In this document: positions 19,301-27,603 of the stretch, in pieces
Numbering within the stretch: position 1 is the stretch's first letter
Layout: every line of letters begins with the position of its first letter
Assembly (NCBI RefSeq): GCF_026239675.1
Contig: NZ_JAPIVQ010000006.1
Coordinates: forward strand, 434,001-498,000
From: Pedobacter sp. PLR
GTDB taxonomy: Bacteria > Bacteroidota > Bacteroidia > Sphingobacteriales > Sphingobacteriaceae
Direction: 5' to 3'
DNA: 64,000 nucleotides
Program-made: the position numbers and the translations under genes
Notes under the pieces: generated by a model
Seen by the model: only the letters and a program-made list of their open reading frames with translations
What the model was told of the DNA's origin: nothing
Databases searched by the model: none

Positions 19301-19550
19301 AGGTGATTTCTTAAGAATGAGAGCGATCTCTTTAGGTTATAACCTGAAGCCTGTTTGGGCGGAAAAAGCAGGATTATCTAACCTGAGACTTTCTGCACAA
19401 CTATATAATGCTTTCGTAATTACAGGTTACAGTGGTATTGACCCAGAGGTGAATTCTAATAGAAACAATTCGAATATTGCAACAGGATATGATAACCGTG
19501 CGATTCCTCAACCGAGAACATTTACTTTAGGTTTAAATGCATCATTTTAA
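16380..19550 (+). CDS. SusC/RagA-family TonB-linked outer membrane protein
   Basis: A 1056-residue SusC transporter: signal peptide 1-20, carboxypeptidase-regulatory-like domain about 22-105, the TonB-box-like region EVVVVGYGTKK at about 108, plug with RVRGVNSISTSSLPLIVIDGIP (read in parts) and EVLKDAGAAVLYGSRAANGVILV, then the barrel ending TLGLNASF. It follows the classical SusC pattern, unlike the first SusC, whose plug begins ALGITRKERSVAT. The two share leader, signal peptide and first domain at DNA level. Its partner SusD follows after 12 nt. No degradative enzymes adjoin, so the substrate cannot be inferred. Confidence 0.94.
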   Translation: MKKLLQSLFILMFIAGSAIAQDRTITGTVTDQEDGKPLPGVTVRIKGTKVGTQTSGNGKYSLALPAGTTSIEFAYLGYLSQSRPVGAGDVINVALASDSKALTEVVVVGYGTKKLNEVNGAQATIKGSDIADQPVESFDKALSGKAAGVQISSAGGTLGDGVSIRVRGVNSISTSSLPLIVIDGIPTSTIENVSVFNGGNGTRFDPLALINPNDIESIEVLKDAGAAVLYGSRAANGVILVTTKKGKQGTSKITVSSKLSFSNAASKPDVLGAEDFMTINNEKVKNKFGATAPVVAVESDIDGDGVPDRTNWMNEIFQTGTSYDNNLSLSGGSEKATYYASARYIDQKGILYGNRLKTGSARLNLDVKPKTWLRSGIELSFTKTKNYGLLTDNYLAGTAIAGYNAFPTVPVFNPNGPKGYNLTTGALAGYLGLGNNITVVNGTSLIGNRIYNPIATIDLQRNQNTPQHIVGNVYMEASPIPGLKVTSKFGIDYLSNFEDQYSTPLIAGLGQSFAGLVQDNFLNNNLWVWQNFASYDKTFAEKHRISLIAGAEYQYTKRTELYASANNFADPFFQSIIDGTFTSIIPGTENVNLSTGGRMLSNGLESYFGRAGYTFDDKYFIEGAFRADAYSGFGINNQWGKFPSISAGWVASQESFLKDNKVIDYLKFRGSYGLVGNSRGVGSYAARTLYSGGSYTSLNGFSSSQIGNPNLKWEASKKFNVGFDMNFLDKRIGLVVDYFNTNVSDLILAAPVLYSTGVPGSTITTNIGSMRNRGIELTLNTVNIKNDDFSWSTSFNYTHVKNKVLTLVSTNNNADILANAAVASVGRALGTYKLYNSAGVDPKTGYAMWYAADGTTRTWDQVALRYVNADGSPAAALTATDQQYQEGKTGTPTFYGGMDNTFRYKDFDFNFSIVYQGGNYLYNATLSGLLTNSFQNNESRIMDRWTTPGQNTDIPRLSSNDNVSNQASTRFLEKGDFLRMRAISLGYNLKPVWAEKAGLSNLRLSAQLYNAFVITGYSGIDPEVNSNRNNSNIATGYDNRAIPQPRTFTLGLNASF

Positions 19551-19562
19551 TTAGAAGATCTT

Positions 19563-20969
19563 ATGAAAATTTTTAATAGACATAAAACAATCAATATTGC
19601 ATTAGCTCTTGTCATGATTCTGACAATGGGTTCTTGTAAAAAGGCTATCTTTGAGGAGCCCTTTGAAAACCTTTCTCCAGAGCAGGCTTTTAATTCCCCG
19701 GAACGTGTGGAAAAAGCAGCAATAGGTATGTATGATCAATTGCAGAATCTGGACTTTTTTGGAGGTAGGATCCTGATCTATGTTGATCAACGTGGGGCGG
19801 ATGTAAATCCTGCAACTTTCTTTGGTGATATTGCATTATTTACTCCGGTAACAGCGAGCAACACTTATGCGGCTGGAGCTTATCAGGGTGCTTATAGAAC
19901 GATCGGTGAAGTCAACCTATTCTTAAAGAATATGGAAAAAGCCGGGAGTATTGTGCCTGCTAATAAGGTAATACAATATACCGCTGAAGCTAAATTTATC
20001 CGTTCTTTGTGCTATTTTTACCTGGTAAACTTATATGCTCAGCCTTATAAATTTACTGCAGGAGCAACTCATTTAGGCGTTCCACTGATATTGACGAGTG
20101 CAGATGATTCTTTCTCGGAAAGTACGATGATTCCAAGGTCTACTGTTGCTGAGGTCTACAATCAAATCGAGACTGATTTGAAATCTGCTGAAGTAAATCT
20201 TCCGGTTGATTATGGGGATCCAGCATTGCAAAACATTGCGCGTAGTACTAAAAGTGCTGCCCGTGCTTTATTAGCTAGACTTTATTTGTATAAAGGTGAT
20301 TATCCAAATGCTCTGGCTTATTCAAATACACTGATTGGCACGAAATACAAGTTAAATGCGGACCCGGCAACGACATTCCGTATTTATAACACTGCGGAGA
20401 GCATTTTCTCTGTTGCTATGAATGGTGGTGATAACCCTAACACAAATAACGCTTTAGGTCAGCATTATTCGCCATCTAAACGTGGTGACATTACTGTAGC
20501 GACAAACTACGTTGGCCTAATGGACCAGACTAAGGATTTAAGATTTAAAAATCTGATTCTTTTCCAGAATGGAAGTTACTGGACAACAAAGTTCACTAAT
20601 ATCGTGGACTGGGTTCCGGTATTTAGATATTCTGAAGTATTGTTAACTAAAGCAGAAGCTTTAGCAAACATTGCTACTGGTGTAGATCCAACGGCATTAG
20701 CTTTAGTAAATGAAGTTAGATTAAGGTCGTTAGCTACTCCTATTGTTGCAACAGACAAAGCTGATTTAATCGCTAAAATTCTTGTGGAAAGAAGGATTGA
20801 ATTGGCTTTTGAAGGTCATGGCGAGTTTGACTTTGTTCGTACAGGACGCGGTATCCCTGCTCATGGTACGGTTAAAGATCAGGCTTATGGATCGGATTAT
20901 ATCCCTTTCCCAATTCCTTTCCGTGAAACTCAGATTAATAAAAATCTGGTTCAGAATAAAGGATACTAG
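19563..20969 (+). CDS. RagB/SusD-family nutrient uptake lipoprotein
   Basis: A 468-residue lipoprotein. The signal MILTMGSC supplies the lipobox Cys. It then reads FENLSPEQAFNSPERVEKAAIGMYDQLQ (SusD N-terminal domain), AEAKFIRSLCYFYLVNLYAQPY, the TPR-like ARALLARLYLYKGDYPNALAYS, and the RagB C-terminal EVLLTKAEALAN, RRIELAFEGHGEFDFVR and IPFRETQINKNLVQN. It is the classical SusD type, matching the classical SusC before it. A near-perfect terminator ends the unit. Confidence 0.94.
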   Translation: MKIFNRHKTINIALALVMILTMGSCKKAIFEEPFENLSPEQAFNSPERVEKAAIGMYDQLQNLDFFGGRILIYVDQRGADVNPATFFGDIALFTPVTASNTYAAGAYQGAYRTIGEVNLFLKNMEKAGSIVPANKVIQYTAEAKFIRSLCYFYLVNLYAQPYKFTAGATHLGVPLILTSADDSFSESTMIPRSTVAEVYNQIETDLKSAEVNLPVDYGDPALQNIARSTKSAARALLARLYLYKGDYPNALAYSNTLIGTKYKLNADPATTFRIYNTAESIFSVAMNGGDNPNTNNALGQHYSPSKRGDITVATNYVGLMDQTKDLRFKNLILFQNGSYWTTKFTNIVDWVPVFRYSEVLLTKAEALANIATGVDPTALALVNEVRLRSLATPIVATDKADLIAKILVERRIELAFEGHGEFDFVRTGRGIPAHGTVKDQAYGSDYIPFPIPFRETQINKNLVQNKGY

Positions 20970-20981
20970 TTATTAATTTTT

Positions 20982-21018
20982 AAAAAGGGGTTAGAAATAT
21001 TTTCTAACCCCTTTTTTT
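20982..21018 (+). terminator. Strong intrinsic terminator after second susCD
   Basis: AAAAAGGGGTTAGAAA and TTTCTAACCCCTTTTT form a perfect 16-bp stem with a 3-nt loop and a T tail. Symmetry (A run before, T run after) means it could act in both directions. Confidence 0.93.
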
Positions 21019-21184
21019 ATGTCTATCAAAAGTTGAAACTTAAAGGCGACTTAGATTTTTCAGCCGGATAAGGCATTTTAATTCTCTTTATATGGAAATT
21101 AATTATGTTTTTGTTTGGCTTAATTTATATATTTACTAAGGCTGTTTTTTAGTTCTATTACGCGCTTTTAATTTAAAAAAAATT

Positions 21185-21889
21185 ATGAACAAGGTTTGTT
21201 TTGTATACTGTATTTCTGCATTACTGGTATGTTCCTGGGTGGATTCAAAATCTCAGGAAAAACCTGAGCAGACTTATATTTGGAACGGGAGTGGTTTTGA
21301 CAGAGCTCCTACTTATACCGAAGTAATCGGCTCAATCTTTTTATTCGATGATTGGCACAATGGGGTGATTAAGCTAGAGAATGGAAAAAATTATAATAAT
21401 GTACAACTAAAATACGATCAGTTAAATGACCAGTTGAATTTTAAGTTAGAAGAAGGAAAACCTATGACCTTTACTGTGCCTATAAAGGCCTTTGATATCA
21501 TTGTTTTCGATTTGGAAGGGAATAAGACTGTGCAAAGCTTTGTGAATGGATTTCCAGCTATTGATGGTGGTACAGATAAGTCTTACTATCAGGTGTTTAA
21601 TCCCGGGGCTTCTCCTAAGATAGAATTTGTTAAGAGATTAAAAAAGGTGATTTATGAAAGAAAAGTTTATAGCTCTGCTGTTGCAGAGAAGCTGGTAGAA
21701 GATCGGACTTATTATTATCTTGTGATGAATAAAAGGCTCTTCCGCATTAAGCGCAGTCCTAAAGAACTCCTGAAGTATATGGGAGACTATAAGAAAGAAA
21801 TCAATGAATTTATTGCTAAAAACAAATTGAATTTTAAATCTGATAATGATTTTGCCGAGGTAGTTAAATATTACAATTCATTGTCCTGA
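21185..21889 (+). CDS. Secreted protein of unknown function
   Basis: A 234-residue protein with an N-terminal signal (MNKVCFVYCISALLVCSW). It is not assigned to a family. The N-terminal half has a regular beta-rich pattern (GVIKLENGKNYNNVQLKYD, QLNFKLEEGKPMTFTVPIKAF) and the C-terminal half is basic and helical (RLFRIKRSPKELLKYMGDYKKEINEFI). This layout recalls small exported Bacteroidota proteins of unknown role. A TATATTTA element at 21128-21135 resembles a -7 box. It stands alone between the susCD terminator and a convergent carboxypeptidase gene. Confidence 0.7.
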   Translation: MNKVCFVYCISALLVCSWVDSKSQEKPEQTYIWNGSGFDRAPTYTEVIGSIFLFDDWHNGVIKLENGKNYNNVQLKYDQLNDQLNFKLEEGKPMTFTVPIKAFDIIVFDLEGNKTVQSFVNGFPAIDGGTDKSYYQVFNPGASPKIEFVKRLKKVIYERKVYSSAVAEKLVEDRTYYYLVMNKRLFRIKRSPKELLKYMGDYKKEINEFIAKNKLNFKSDNDFAEVVKYYNSLS

Positions 21890-21988
21890 AACTAATAGCT
21901 GATTTCAGCCCTCTATCTCTACAAGAGGGATCAGGGAGGCGGAATAGGTTTGAAAGTCTGGAATAGGTTCGAATGTCTTTTGTATTGA

Positions 21989-22885
21989 CTACAGGGTTAG
22001 AGAAACGTTCCTTTTTTTAACTGAAAACGTTACTGATTTACCTATGGTCATGGCCCTGTTGTCATCAATATGACCTACCGGAAAATTATAGCAAACCGGA
22101 TAATCATAGTCCTTTACAATTTCCTGTATGATTTGCTCCGGACTTTGTCCGAATGGCAATTCCTCTATTTCGTAGCCATTAAATGCTCCTATAATCAGTC
22201 CTTTCAATTTAGCCAGTTTACCACTTCTTTTAAGGGCCCGCATCATCCTGTCGATCGCATATTCATGCTCTCCTACGTCTTCCAGGAACAGGATTTTATC
22301 GGTATAGTCAAATGCAGAATCAGACCCTTCTGAGGCGATTAGCAGTGTTAAATTGCCACCAATCAGGATGCCTTCTGCGCTTCCTTCACGGTTTTCGAAT
22401 TCAGTATCGCAGGTATAAGTTTGTGTTTCTCCAAACAACGCTTTTCTTAAAGATTCCAGGGATTCGGCTGTGCCGGTGTCAAATGTTTTAGGCATTTGCC
22501 CGTGGATACTTTGGGTGTTGGTCTGTGCTAAAATATGAGACAATAGGATCGTAATGTCGCTGAAGCCAATGACCCACTTCGGATGCTCCTGAAATTTAGT
22601 AAACTCAAGCTCATCCAGGATTCGGATGGTTCCGTAACCTCCTCTGGAAGCAAAAACGGCCTTGATTTCCGGATCGTCTAAAAAGTCTTGCAGGTCATTT
22701 CGCCTTTGCTCATCTGTGCCGGCAAATTGATCATGCGCGGCATAAACATGTTCACCCATTACGATTTCCAGTCCCCAGTGTGTTAAAACGCCAATCGCTT
22801 TGCTCAGGTCTGTCGTTAATTTCTTTGCGGGAGAGACGATTCCAATTTTGTCTCCTTTTTTTAAATATGGCGGCTGCTTAATCAT
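21989..22885 (-). CDS. LD-carboxypeptidase, peptidase family S66
   Basis: A 298-residue protein of normal S66 length. The N-terminus PPYLKKGDKIGIVSPAKK is typical; the nucleophile Ser lies in FASRGGYGTIRILDEL, the family's GGYG motif; the other triad members fit LEDVGEHEYAIDRMM (Glu) and FPVGHIDDN (His). The enzyme trims the D-Ala from tetrapeptides during murein recycling (LdcA-like) in the cytoplasm, in keeping with the absence of a signal peptide. The ORF begins at 22909, but the Met at 22885 gives the conserved start. It is divergent from metG with overlapping promoter space. Confidence 0.9.
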   Translation of the reverse strand: MIKQPPYLKKGDKIGIVSPAKKLTTDLSKAIGVLTHWGLEIVMGEHVYAAHDQFAGTDEQRRNDLQDFLDDPEIKAVFASRGGYGTIRILDELEFTKFQEHPKWVIGFSDITILLSHILAQTNTQSIHGQMPKTFDTGTAESLESLRKALFGETQTYTCDTEFENREGSAEGILIGGNLTLLIASEGSDSAFDYTDKILFLEDVGEHEYAIDRMMRALKRSGKLAKLKGLIIGAFNGYEIEELPFGQSPEQIIQEIVKDYDYPVCYNFPVGHIDDNRAMTIGKSVTFSVKKRNVSLTL

Positions 22886-22897
22886 AGGTAAAACACT

Positions 22898-22905
22898 TAT
22901 ATTTG
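22898..22905 (+). promoter_or_regulatory. -7 promoter box for metG
   Basis: TATATTTG is a perfect match to the Bacteroidota -7 consensus TAnnTTTG. It places the transcript start near 22910 and excludes longer metG starts upstream. No convincing -33 TTTG was found. Confidence 0.55.
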
Positions 22906-22925
22906 ACAAAATAATAAAAATAGTT

Positions 22926-25037
22926 TTGGATAATAGTAAAATAAAGAGATATACGGTTACGGCCGCTTTGCCTTATACAAATGGGCCAGTGCATATTGGA
23001 CACTTAGCCGGTGTTTATTTGCCTGCGGATACCTATGTAAGGTATTTGCGTTCGAATAAGAGAGATGTGAAGTTTATTTGTGGATCGGATGAGAATGGTG
23101 TGCCAATTACCCTTAAAGCTAAAAGGGAAGGAGTTACTCCTCAGGTGATCGTTGATAGATACCATAAAATCATTGGAGATTCCTTTAGGGATTTCGGTGT
23201 TTCTTTTGACATTTATCACCGTACTTCTTCTTTGATGCACCATAAAACTGCTTCAGAATTTTTTGAGAACCTTTATGAAAAAGGGGTTTTTACAGAAGAG
23301 GTGACAGAACAATATTATGATGAAAAGGCACAGACTTTTCTGGCGGATAGGTATATCACCGGAACTTGTCCGAAATGTGGCAATGAGCATGCTTACGGGG
23401 ATCAATGTGAAAGCTGTGGAAGTACTTTAAATGCAACAGACCTGATCAATCCTAAGTCTACACTTTCCGGAGAGAAACCGGTTAGAAAAGAAACTAAGAA
23501 CTGGTTCCTGCCTCTGGATAAATATGAGGATCAATTGAGAACTTATATTGAGAGTCACAAAGAATGGAAACCAAATGTTTCGGGACAATGTCAGTCCTGG
23601 TTAAATGCAGGCTTACAGCCACGCGCGATGACCAGAGATTTAGACTGGGGTGTAAAGGTACCGGTTAAAGATGCAGAAGGTAAAGTGCTTTATGTATGGT
23701 TTGATGCGCCTATCGGTTATATTTCTGCCACTAAAGAGTTGTTCGAATATGCCCGTCTGGATGTATGGAACCCTAAAGCAGAAGAATATTATATCAATAA
23801 AAATACCTTAACTAAAGGTAAGTGGGAAGATTATTGGAAGGATGATGAGACGAAATTAGTTCACTTCATCGGTAAAGACAATATTGTTTTCCACTGTGTA
23901 ATTTTCCCTGCGATGTTAATGGCGCATGGAGGCTATAATTTAGCAGATAATGTACCGGCAAATGAGTTCCTGAATTTGGAAGGTGAGAAAATTTCGACCT
24001 CTAAAAACTGGGCGGTTTGGTTGAATGAGTATCTGGAAGAGTTTAAAGATAAGCAGGATGTGTTGCGTTATGTATTGACAGCAACAGCTCCTGAAACAAA
24101 GGATAATGATTTTACCTGGAAAGATTTTCAGGCAAGAAATAACAATGAGTTGGTGGCGATTCTTGGTAATTTCATCAACAGGGTAACCGTATTGACGCAT
24201 AAGTATTTTGCGGGTAAGGTTCCGATGTGTATGGAGATCACTCCGGTTGATCAGGCCGTGATTGACGAGCTTGCTGCTTATCCTGCAAGGATTAGCGCTT
24301 CAATTGAAAACTATCGCTTCAGAGAGGCTTTAATGGAGGTGATGAATGTGGCACGGTTAGGTAATAAGTACCTGGCAGAAACTGAGCCATGGAAAGTCAT
24401 CAAAACAGATGAAGATAGGGTGCGCACAATTTTAAACATCAGTTTACAGATTGCCGCTAATATTGAGATTCTGATTGAGCCATTCCTGCCTTTTACAGCT
24501 GATAAACTGATGAAGATGCTGAATTATGGCGGTCACCAGTGGGAAAATGCGGGTCAGATTAATTTGTTGCACCGTGGTCACCAGTTGAATGAGCCTCATT
24601 TGTTGTTCGAGAAAATTGAAGATGAAGAAGTTCAGGCGCAGATTGATAAGTTAAATAAGAGTAAATCGGATAACTTATTAAGTACTGCTGTTGAAGTGGC
24701 CCCTGCAAAGGAAGACATTCAGTTTGAGCAGTTTGGTGCCATCGATATTCGTGTAGCAACCATCATTGCCGCAGAGAAAGTAGAAAAAACTAAAAAACTG
24801 CTGAAATTAACAGTAGATACAGGTATCGATCAACGTACAGTGGTATCAGGTATCGCAGAGTTTTTTAAACCGGAAGATATTGTAGGTCAACAGGTAAGTT
24901 TGGTTGTGAACCTTGCTCCGAGAGAAATAAAAGGAATTTTGTCACAAGGAATGATTTTAATGTCTGAAAATTCAGAAGGAAAACTTACTTTTGTGGCTCC
25001 TGTAGCAAACCATGGTAATGGTAGCGTAATCAGGTAG
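22926..25037 (+). CDS. metG: Methionine--tRNA ligase with C-terminal tRNA-binding domain
   Basis: A 703-residue class I synthetase. HIGH motif in NGPVHIGHLAG near residue 20; zinc-knuckle CPKCGNEHAYGDQCESC; KMSKS equivalent KISTSKNWAVW; anticodon-binding helices; and a C-terminal OB-fold tRNA-binding domain (FGAIDIRVATIIAAEKVEKT to the end) that dimerises the enzyme in many bacteria. No ATG is available near the conserved N-terminus: the ORF is open to 22800, but the perfect -7 box at 22898-22905 excludes that. TTG at 22926 is the best start and yields LDNSKIKRYTVTAALPYTNG with the first Leu read as Met. tRNA-Arg follows after 5 nt. Confidence 0.93.
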   Translation: MDNSKIKRYTVTAALPYTNGPVHIGHLAGVYLPADTYVRYLRSNKRDVKFICGSDENGVPITLKAKREGVTPQVIVDRYHKIIGDSFRDFGVSFDIYHRTSSLMHHKTASEFFENLYEKGVFTEEVTEQYYDEKAQTFLADRYITGTCPKCGNEHAYGDQCESCGSTLNATDLINPKSTLSGEKPVRKETKNWFLPLDKYEDQLRTYIESHKEWKPNVSGQCQSWLNAGLQPRAMTRDLDWGVKVPVKDAEGKVLYVWFDAPIGYISATKELFEYARLDVWNPKAEEYYINKNTLTKGKWEDYWKDDETKLVHFIGKDNIVFHCVIFPAMLMAHGGYNLADNVPANEFLNLEGEKISTSKNWAVWLNEYLEEFKDKQDVLRYVLTATAPETKDNDFTWKDFQARNNNELVAILGNFINRVTVLTHKYFAGKVPMCMEITPVDQAVIDELAAYPARISASIENYRFREALMEVMNVARLGNKYLAETEPWKVIKTDEDRVRTILNISLQIAANIEILIEPFLPFTADKLMKMLNYGGHQWENAGQINLLHRGHQLNEPHLLFEKIEDEEVQAQIDKLNKSKSDNLLSTAVEVAPAKEDIQFEQFGAIDIRVATIIAAEKVEKTKKLLKLTVDTGIDQRTVVSGIAEFFKPEDIVGQQVSLVVNLAPREIKGILSQGMILMSENSEGKLTFVAPVANHGNGSVIR

Positions 25038-25042
25038 GTCCG

Positions 25043-25114
25043 GGTCCCGTAGTTCAACGGATAGAATAGAAGTTTCCTAAACTTTAGATATGAGTTCGAT
25101 TCTCGTCGGGACCA
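25043..25114 (+). tRNA. tRNA-Arg (anticodon CCT)
   Basis: The cloverleaf was folded by hand. Acceptor stem GGTCCCG/CGGGACC is perfect; D stem GTTC/GAAT with one G-T pair; anticodon stem GAAGT/ACTTT around the loop TTCCTAA, giving CCT (reads AGG); variable loop of 4 nt; T arm ATGAG-TTCGATT-CTCGT; discriminator A. CCA is not encoded. It lies 5 nt after the metG stop, so the two may be co-transcribed up to the terminator at 25124. Confidence 0.95.
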
Positions 25115-25123
25115 CTAATAAGG

Positions 25124-25154
25124 CCAGCAGTTAGCTATAACTGCTGGTTTTTTT
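25124..25154 (+). terminator. Intrinsic terminator after tRNA-Arg
   Basis: CCAGCAGTTA and TAACTGCTGG form a perfect 10-bp stem with loop GCTA, followed by seven T. Confidence 0.93.
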
Positions 25155-25184
25155 ATGTGATGAGTATGGAGGATTTGAGAACGT

Positions 25185-27245
25185 TCAATCCTTTTTTAAA
25201 AGTTTAAATATTTTTTCAAACAGCTCTTTTTTGTCAAAAGGTTTTGAAATGTAATCATCCATTCCGATTTCCAGGCAGCGCTCATATTCTCCTTTAATCG
25301 TATGGGCGGTCATTGCAATAATTGGGATATTTTTTTTATGGTCTTTTAGTGCCCGTATCTTTTTTGTAGCCTCATATCCATCCATTTCCGGCATTTGAAC
25401 ATCCATCAGCACAATGTCAAAATGATTCTTTTCATATTTAGACAATGCGATCAGCCCGGTTTCCGCGGTTTCCGTTTCAAAACCCCGTTGTTTCAGGATT
25501 TTTATGACCAGCATTTGATTAATCAGGTTGTCTTCTACAACTAACACATGGATGCCTGCTCCAAGCTGAACTCCCATTTGAAATTTCTCCGCAATATCTT
25601 TTTTAACATGGCTGCTAACCTTTAAAAAAGGCAATCGGAAATGGAAATCTGAACCAAGTCCGGGTTTGCTGTTAACAAAAATTTCTCCATGCTGCAATTG
25701 AACTAACTGTTTTACGATACTTAGTCCGAGCCCTGCACCACCGAACTTGCGTGCCGTTTCATTTGTTGCTTGTTCAAAGCTCTCAAAAATCTGCCCCAGC
25801 TTTCCTCCGTCGATCCCAATGCCGGTATCTTTGATCCCAAAGTCAAGTATAATTTTTTCTTCATTCTGCTCAATACAGATAACGGAAATGCTGACATGAC
25901 CTTTTTCTGTAAATTTCAGCGCATTTGAAATGAGATTTATAAGTATTTGATTCAGCCTCACGGAGTCGCCAAGTATTGTTGCCGGAATTTTTTCATCAAT
26001 GAGGTAATTGATTTCAATGTTTTTTTTCTTCCATTTCGGTTCCATCATCAGGATGTTCATCTGGATAATCTCTTTAAGATTGAGTGGTATGCTTTCAAAA
26101 ATAAGTTTACCCGCCTCCATTCTGGAAAAATCAAGGATGTCATTCAAGATGACCAGTAAGTCGTCCCCGGATTTGATAATAATCTGGATGTATTCTTGCT
26201 GCTCTTTGTTTTCAATGGTCTCTTCCAGTAACCTTGCGAACCCAAGGATGGCATTCATTGGGGTACGGATTTCGTGGCTCATTTTAGCCAAAAAAAGTTG
26301 TTTGGTCTTTTCTGAGGTTTCTGCTTTTTCTTTTTCTTTTTTGAGCGTTTTCTCGGCATCCTGAAGTTTACGTATATTGTATAAACTATATTCAAGTGTA
26401 TCGATCATCTTGTTGAAAGAGTTTGCCAGCATGCCAATCTCATCGCCTGAATACACGGTAACCCTTGCATTTAAGACTCCCCGGCTTACAAGCGCCGCTC
26501 CTGCAACGATTTCTTTGATTCCCTTTTCTATGCCACGGCTTACTGAAACAGTGATCAGGATACTTGTTGTCCCTATTGTAAGTGAGATAGTCAGCAATAG
26601 ATTTAATATAATATTTTCGAGCCAGCGGGAACCTTCACCTAGTGTAAATGAAAATTCGTCTTCCAGGATCGTGACTTTTCCATTTAAATCTTTGGCCCGT
26701 TCCATAACCTCATCAATCTTCTTCTGGTCAACAATATCAGCGCTGATTATGGTGTGAAGCTGATCACCAATGGCTATCAATTGGTCCATTGTTGATGCTG
26801 CCCCACCCCAGGCGGTAATTGCTTTATTTAAATAGAATATATTGTGAAATCGGGTAATCAGGTGGATCATACCCTCAACATCTTCCGGATGGTTACGCCC
26901 CTGCAGGAATCCCTCGCGGGCGATGTCGAGATCAGGGTTTGGCTTCTGAAGCTCAATCCTGGCTTTATTGTCGCCTAAAGGAACTTTCAGAAACTGTTTA
27001 AACGCTTGGTAATCGGCTTCCTTGTGCGAGTTGGCATAAAGAAACAGGCTATAAACGGCATCTTTCTGTGCCTTTGACCACAAGCCCTCTCCGTTTACAA
27101 ATGCCCTTACCGATGAAAGGGTACTTACAGCAAACCAAAGGGTGAATAGTTCAATTATAACTAAGAATGCCATGATACCAATCGTGAAATACAATTTCGT
27201 CGAGATAGTAACATCCTGCAGTTTCCTTTTTAAAAATGAAATCAT
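25185..27245 (-). CDS. Membrane-bound hybrid histidine kinase
   Basis: A 686-residue hybrid sensor kinase. Transmembrane helix at about residues 20-42, a helical periplasmic sensor region (about 43-212), a second transmembrane helix (about 213-237), HAMP linker, coiled coil, HisKA with phospho-acceptor His324 in KMSHEIRTPMN, HATPase_c with NQILINLISNALKF (N box), DTGIGI (G1) and GAGLGLSIV (G2), and a C-terminal receiver domain with phospho-acceptor Asp615 in VLMDVQMPEMDG and the KPF lysine. There is no DNA-binding output, so phosphate must pass to another protein. It is separated by 113 bp from the iron locus upstream and has no cognate regulator beside it. Confidence 0.92.
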   Translation of the reverse strand: MISFLKRKLQDVTISTKLYFTIGIMAFLVIIELFTLWFAVSTLSSVRAFVNGEGLWSKAQKDAVYSLFLYANSHKEADYQAFKQFLKVPLGDNKARIELQKPNPDLDIAREGFLQGRNHPEDVEGMIHLITRFHNIFYLNKAITAWGGAASTMDQLIAIGDQLHTIISADIVDQKKIDEVMERAKDLNGKVTILEDEFSFTLGEGSRWLENIILNLLLTISLTIGTTSILITVSVSRGIEKGIKEIVAGAALVSRGVLNARVTVYSGDEIGMLANSFNKMIDTLEYSLYNIRKLQDAEKTLKKEKEKAETSEKTKQLFLAKMSHEIRTPMNAILGFARLLEETIENKEQQEYIQIIIKSGDDLLVILNDILDFSRMEAGKLIFESIPLNLKEIIQMNILMMEPKWKKKNIEINYLIDEKIPATILGDSVRLNQILINLISNALKFTEKGHVSISVICIEQNEEKIILDFGIKDTGIGIDGGKLGQIFESFEQATNETARKFGGAGLGLSIVKQLVQLQHGEIFVNSKPGLGSDFHFRLPFLKVSSHVKKDIAEKFQMGVQLGAGIHVLVVEDNLINQMLVIKILKQRGFETETAETGLIALSKYEKNHFDIVLMDVQMPEMDGYEATKKIRALKDHKKNIPIIAMTAHTIKGEYERCLEIGMDDYISKPFDKKELFEKIFKLLKKD

Positions 27246-27358
27246 CGTTGAAAATGATAAGAGGTTTAATCTAAGTTAATTAAACCATTCTATATTTTCT
27301 GCAATTGAAAAGAATACATTTTTAATTTTATTATGACGATCAATATCACAGGTTAATT

Positions 27359-27598
27359 TTAGTCAGTTTCTGTGATATTTAGAGCATACACGTATTTCCG
27401 GTCTGCAGTTTGTGTTTTCTTTAGCCGGTTGAGCTTTGCTAGTTTCTTCAGATTCAGGTAAACGGAGCAAACACACATCTGGTGTCCTTGTTTCCGGAGT
27501 TCCAGCCATAAGGCTTCAGCATCCAAACCGTCGCCCTTTTCTTTCAGATATTGAAGGATGATTTTGCCGATTCCGGAGATCTCTTGCTGCACTTTCAT
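27359..27598 (-). CDS. Small winged-helix, Fur-N-terminal-like protein
   Basis: A 79-residue protein. The stretch LDAEALWLELRKQGHQMCVC followed by SVYLNLKKLAKLNRLKK resembles the DNA-binding winged helix of Fur-family repressors, in which a helix of the type 'ATVYRTL' recognises DNA. The metal-binding dimerisation half of Fur is missing, and the gene ends normally with a stop. It is the last gene of the iron-type operon, 5 nt after the outer-membrane receptor gene. It could be a dedicated local regulator or modulate Fur; this is inference. Other small winged-helix families remain possible. Confidence 0.65.
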   Translation of the reverse strand: MKVQQEISGIGKIILQYLKEKGDGLDAEALWLELRKQGHQMCVCSVYLNLKKLAKLNRLKKTQTADRKYVYALNITETD

Positions 27599-27603
27599 CC
27601 GGG

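Noticed and set aside
25043..25184. tRNA-Arg as an integration site for a mobile element
   Set aside because: No integrase and no repeat of the tRNA 3' end was seen downstream; the flanking genes look ordinary.
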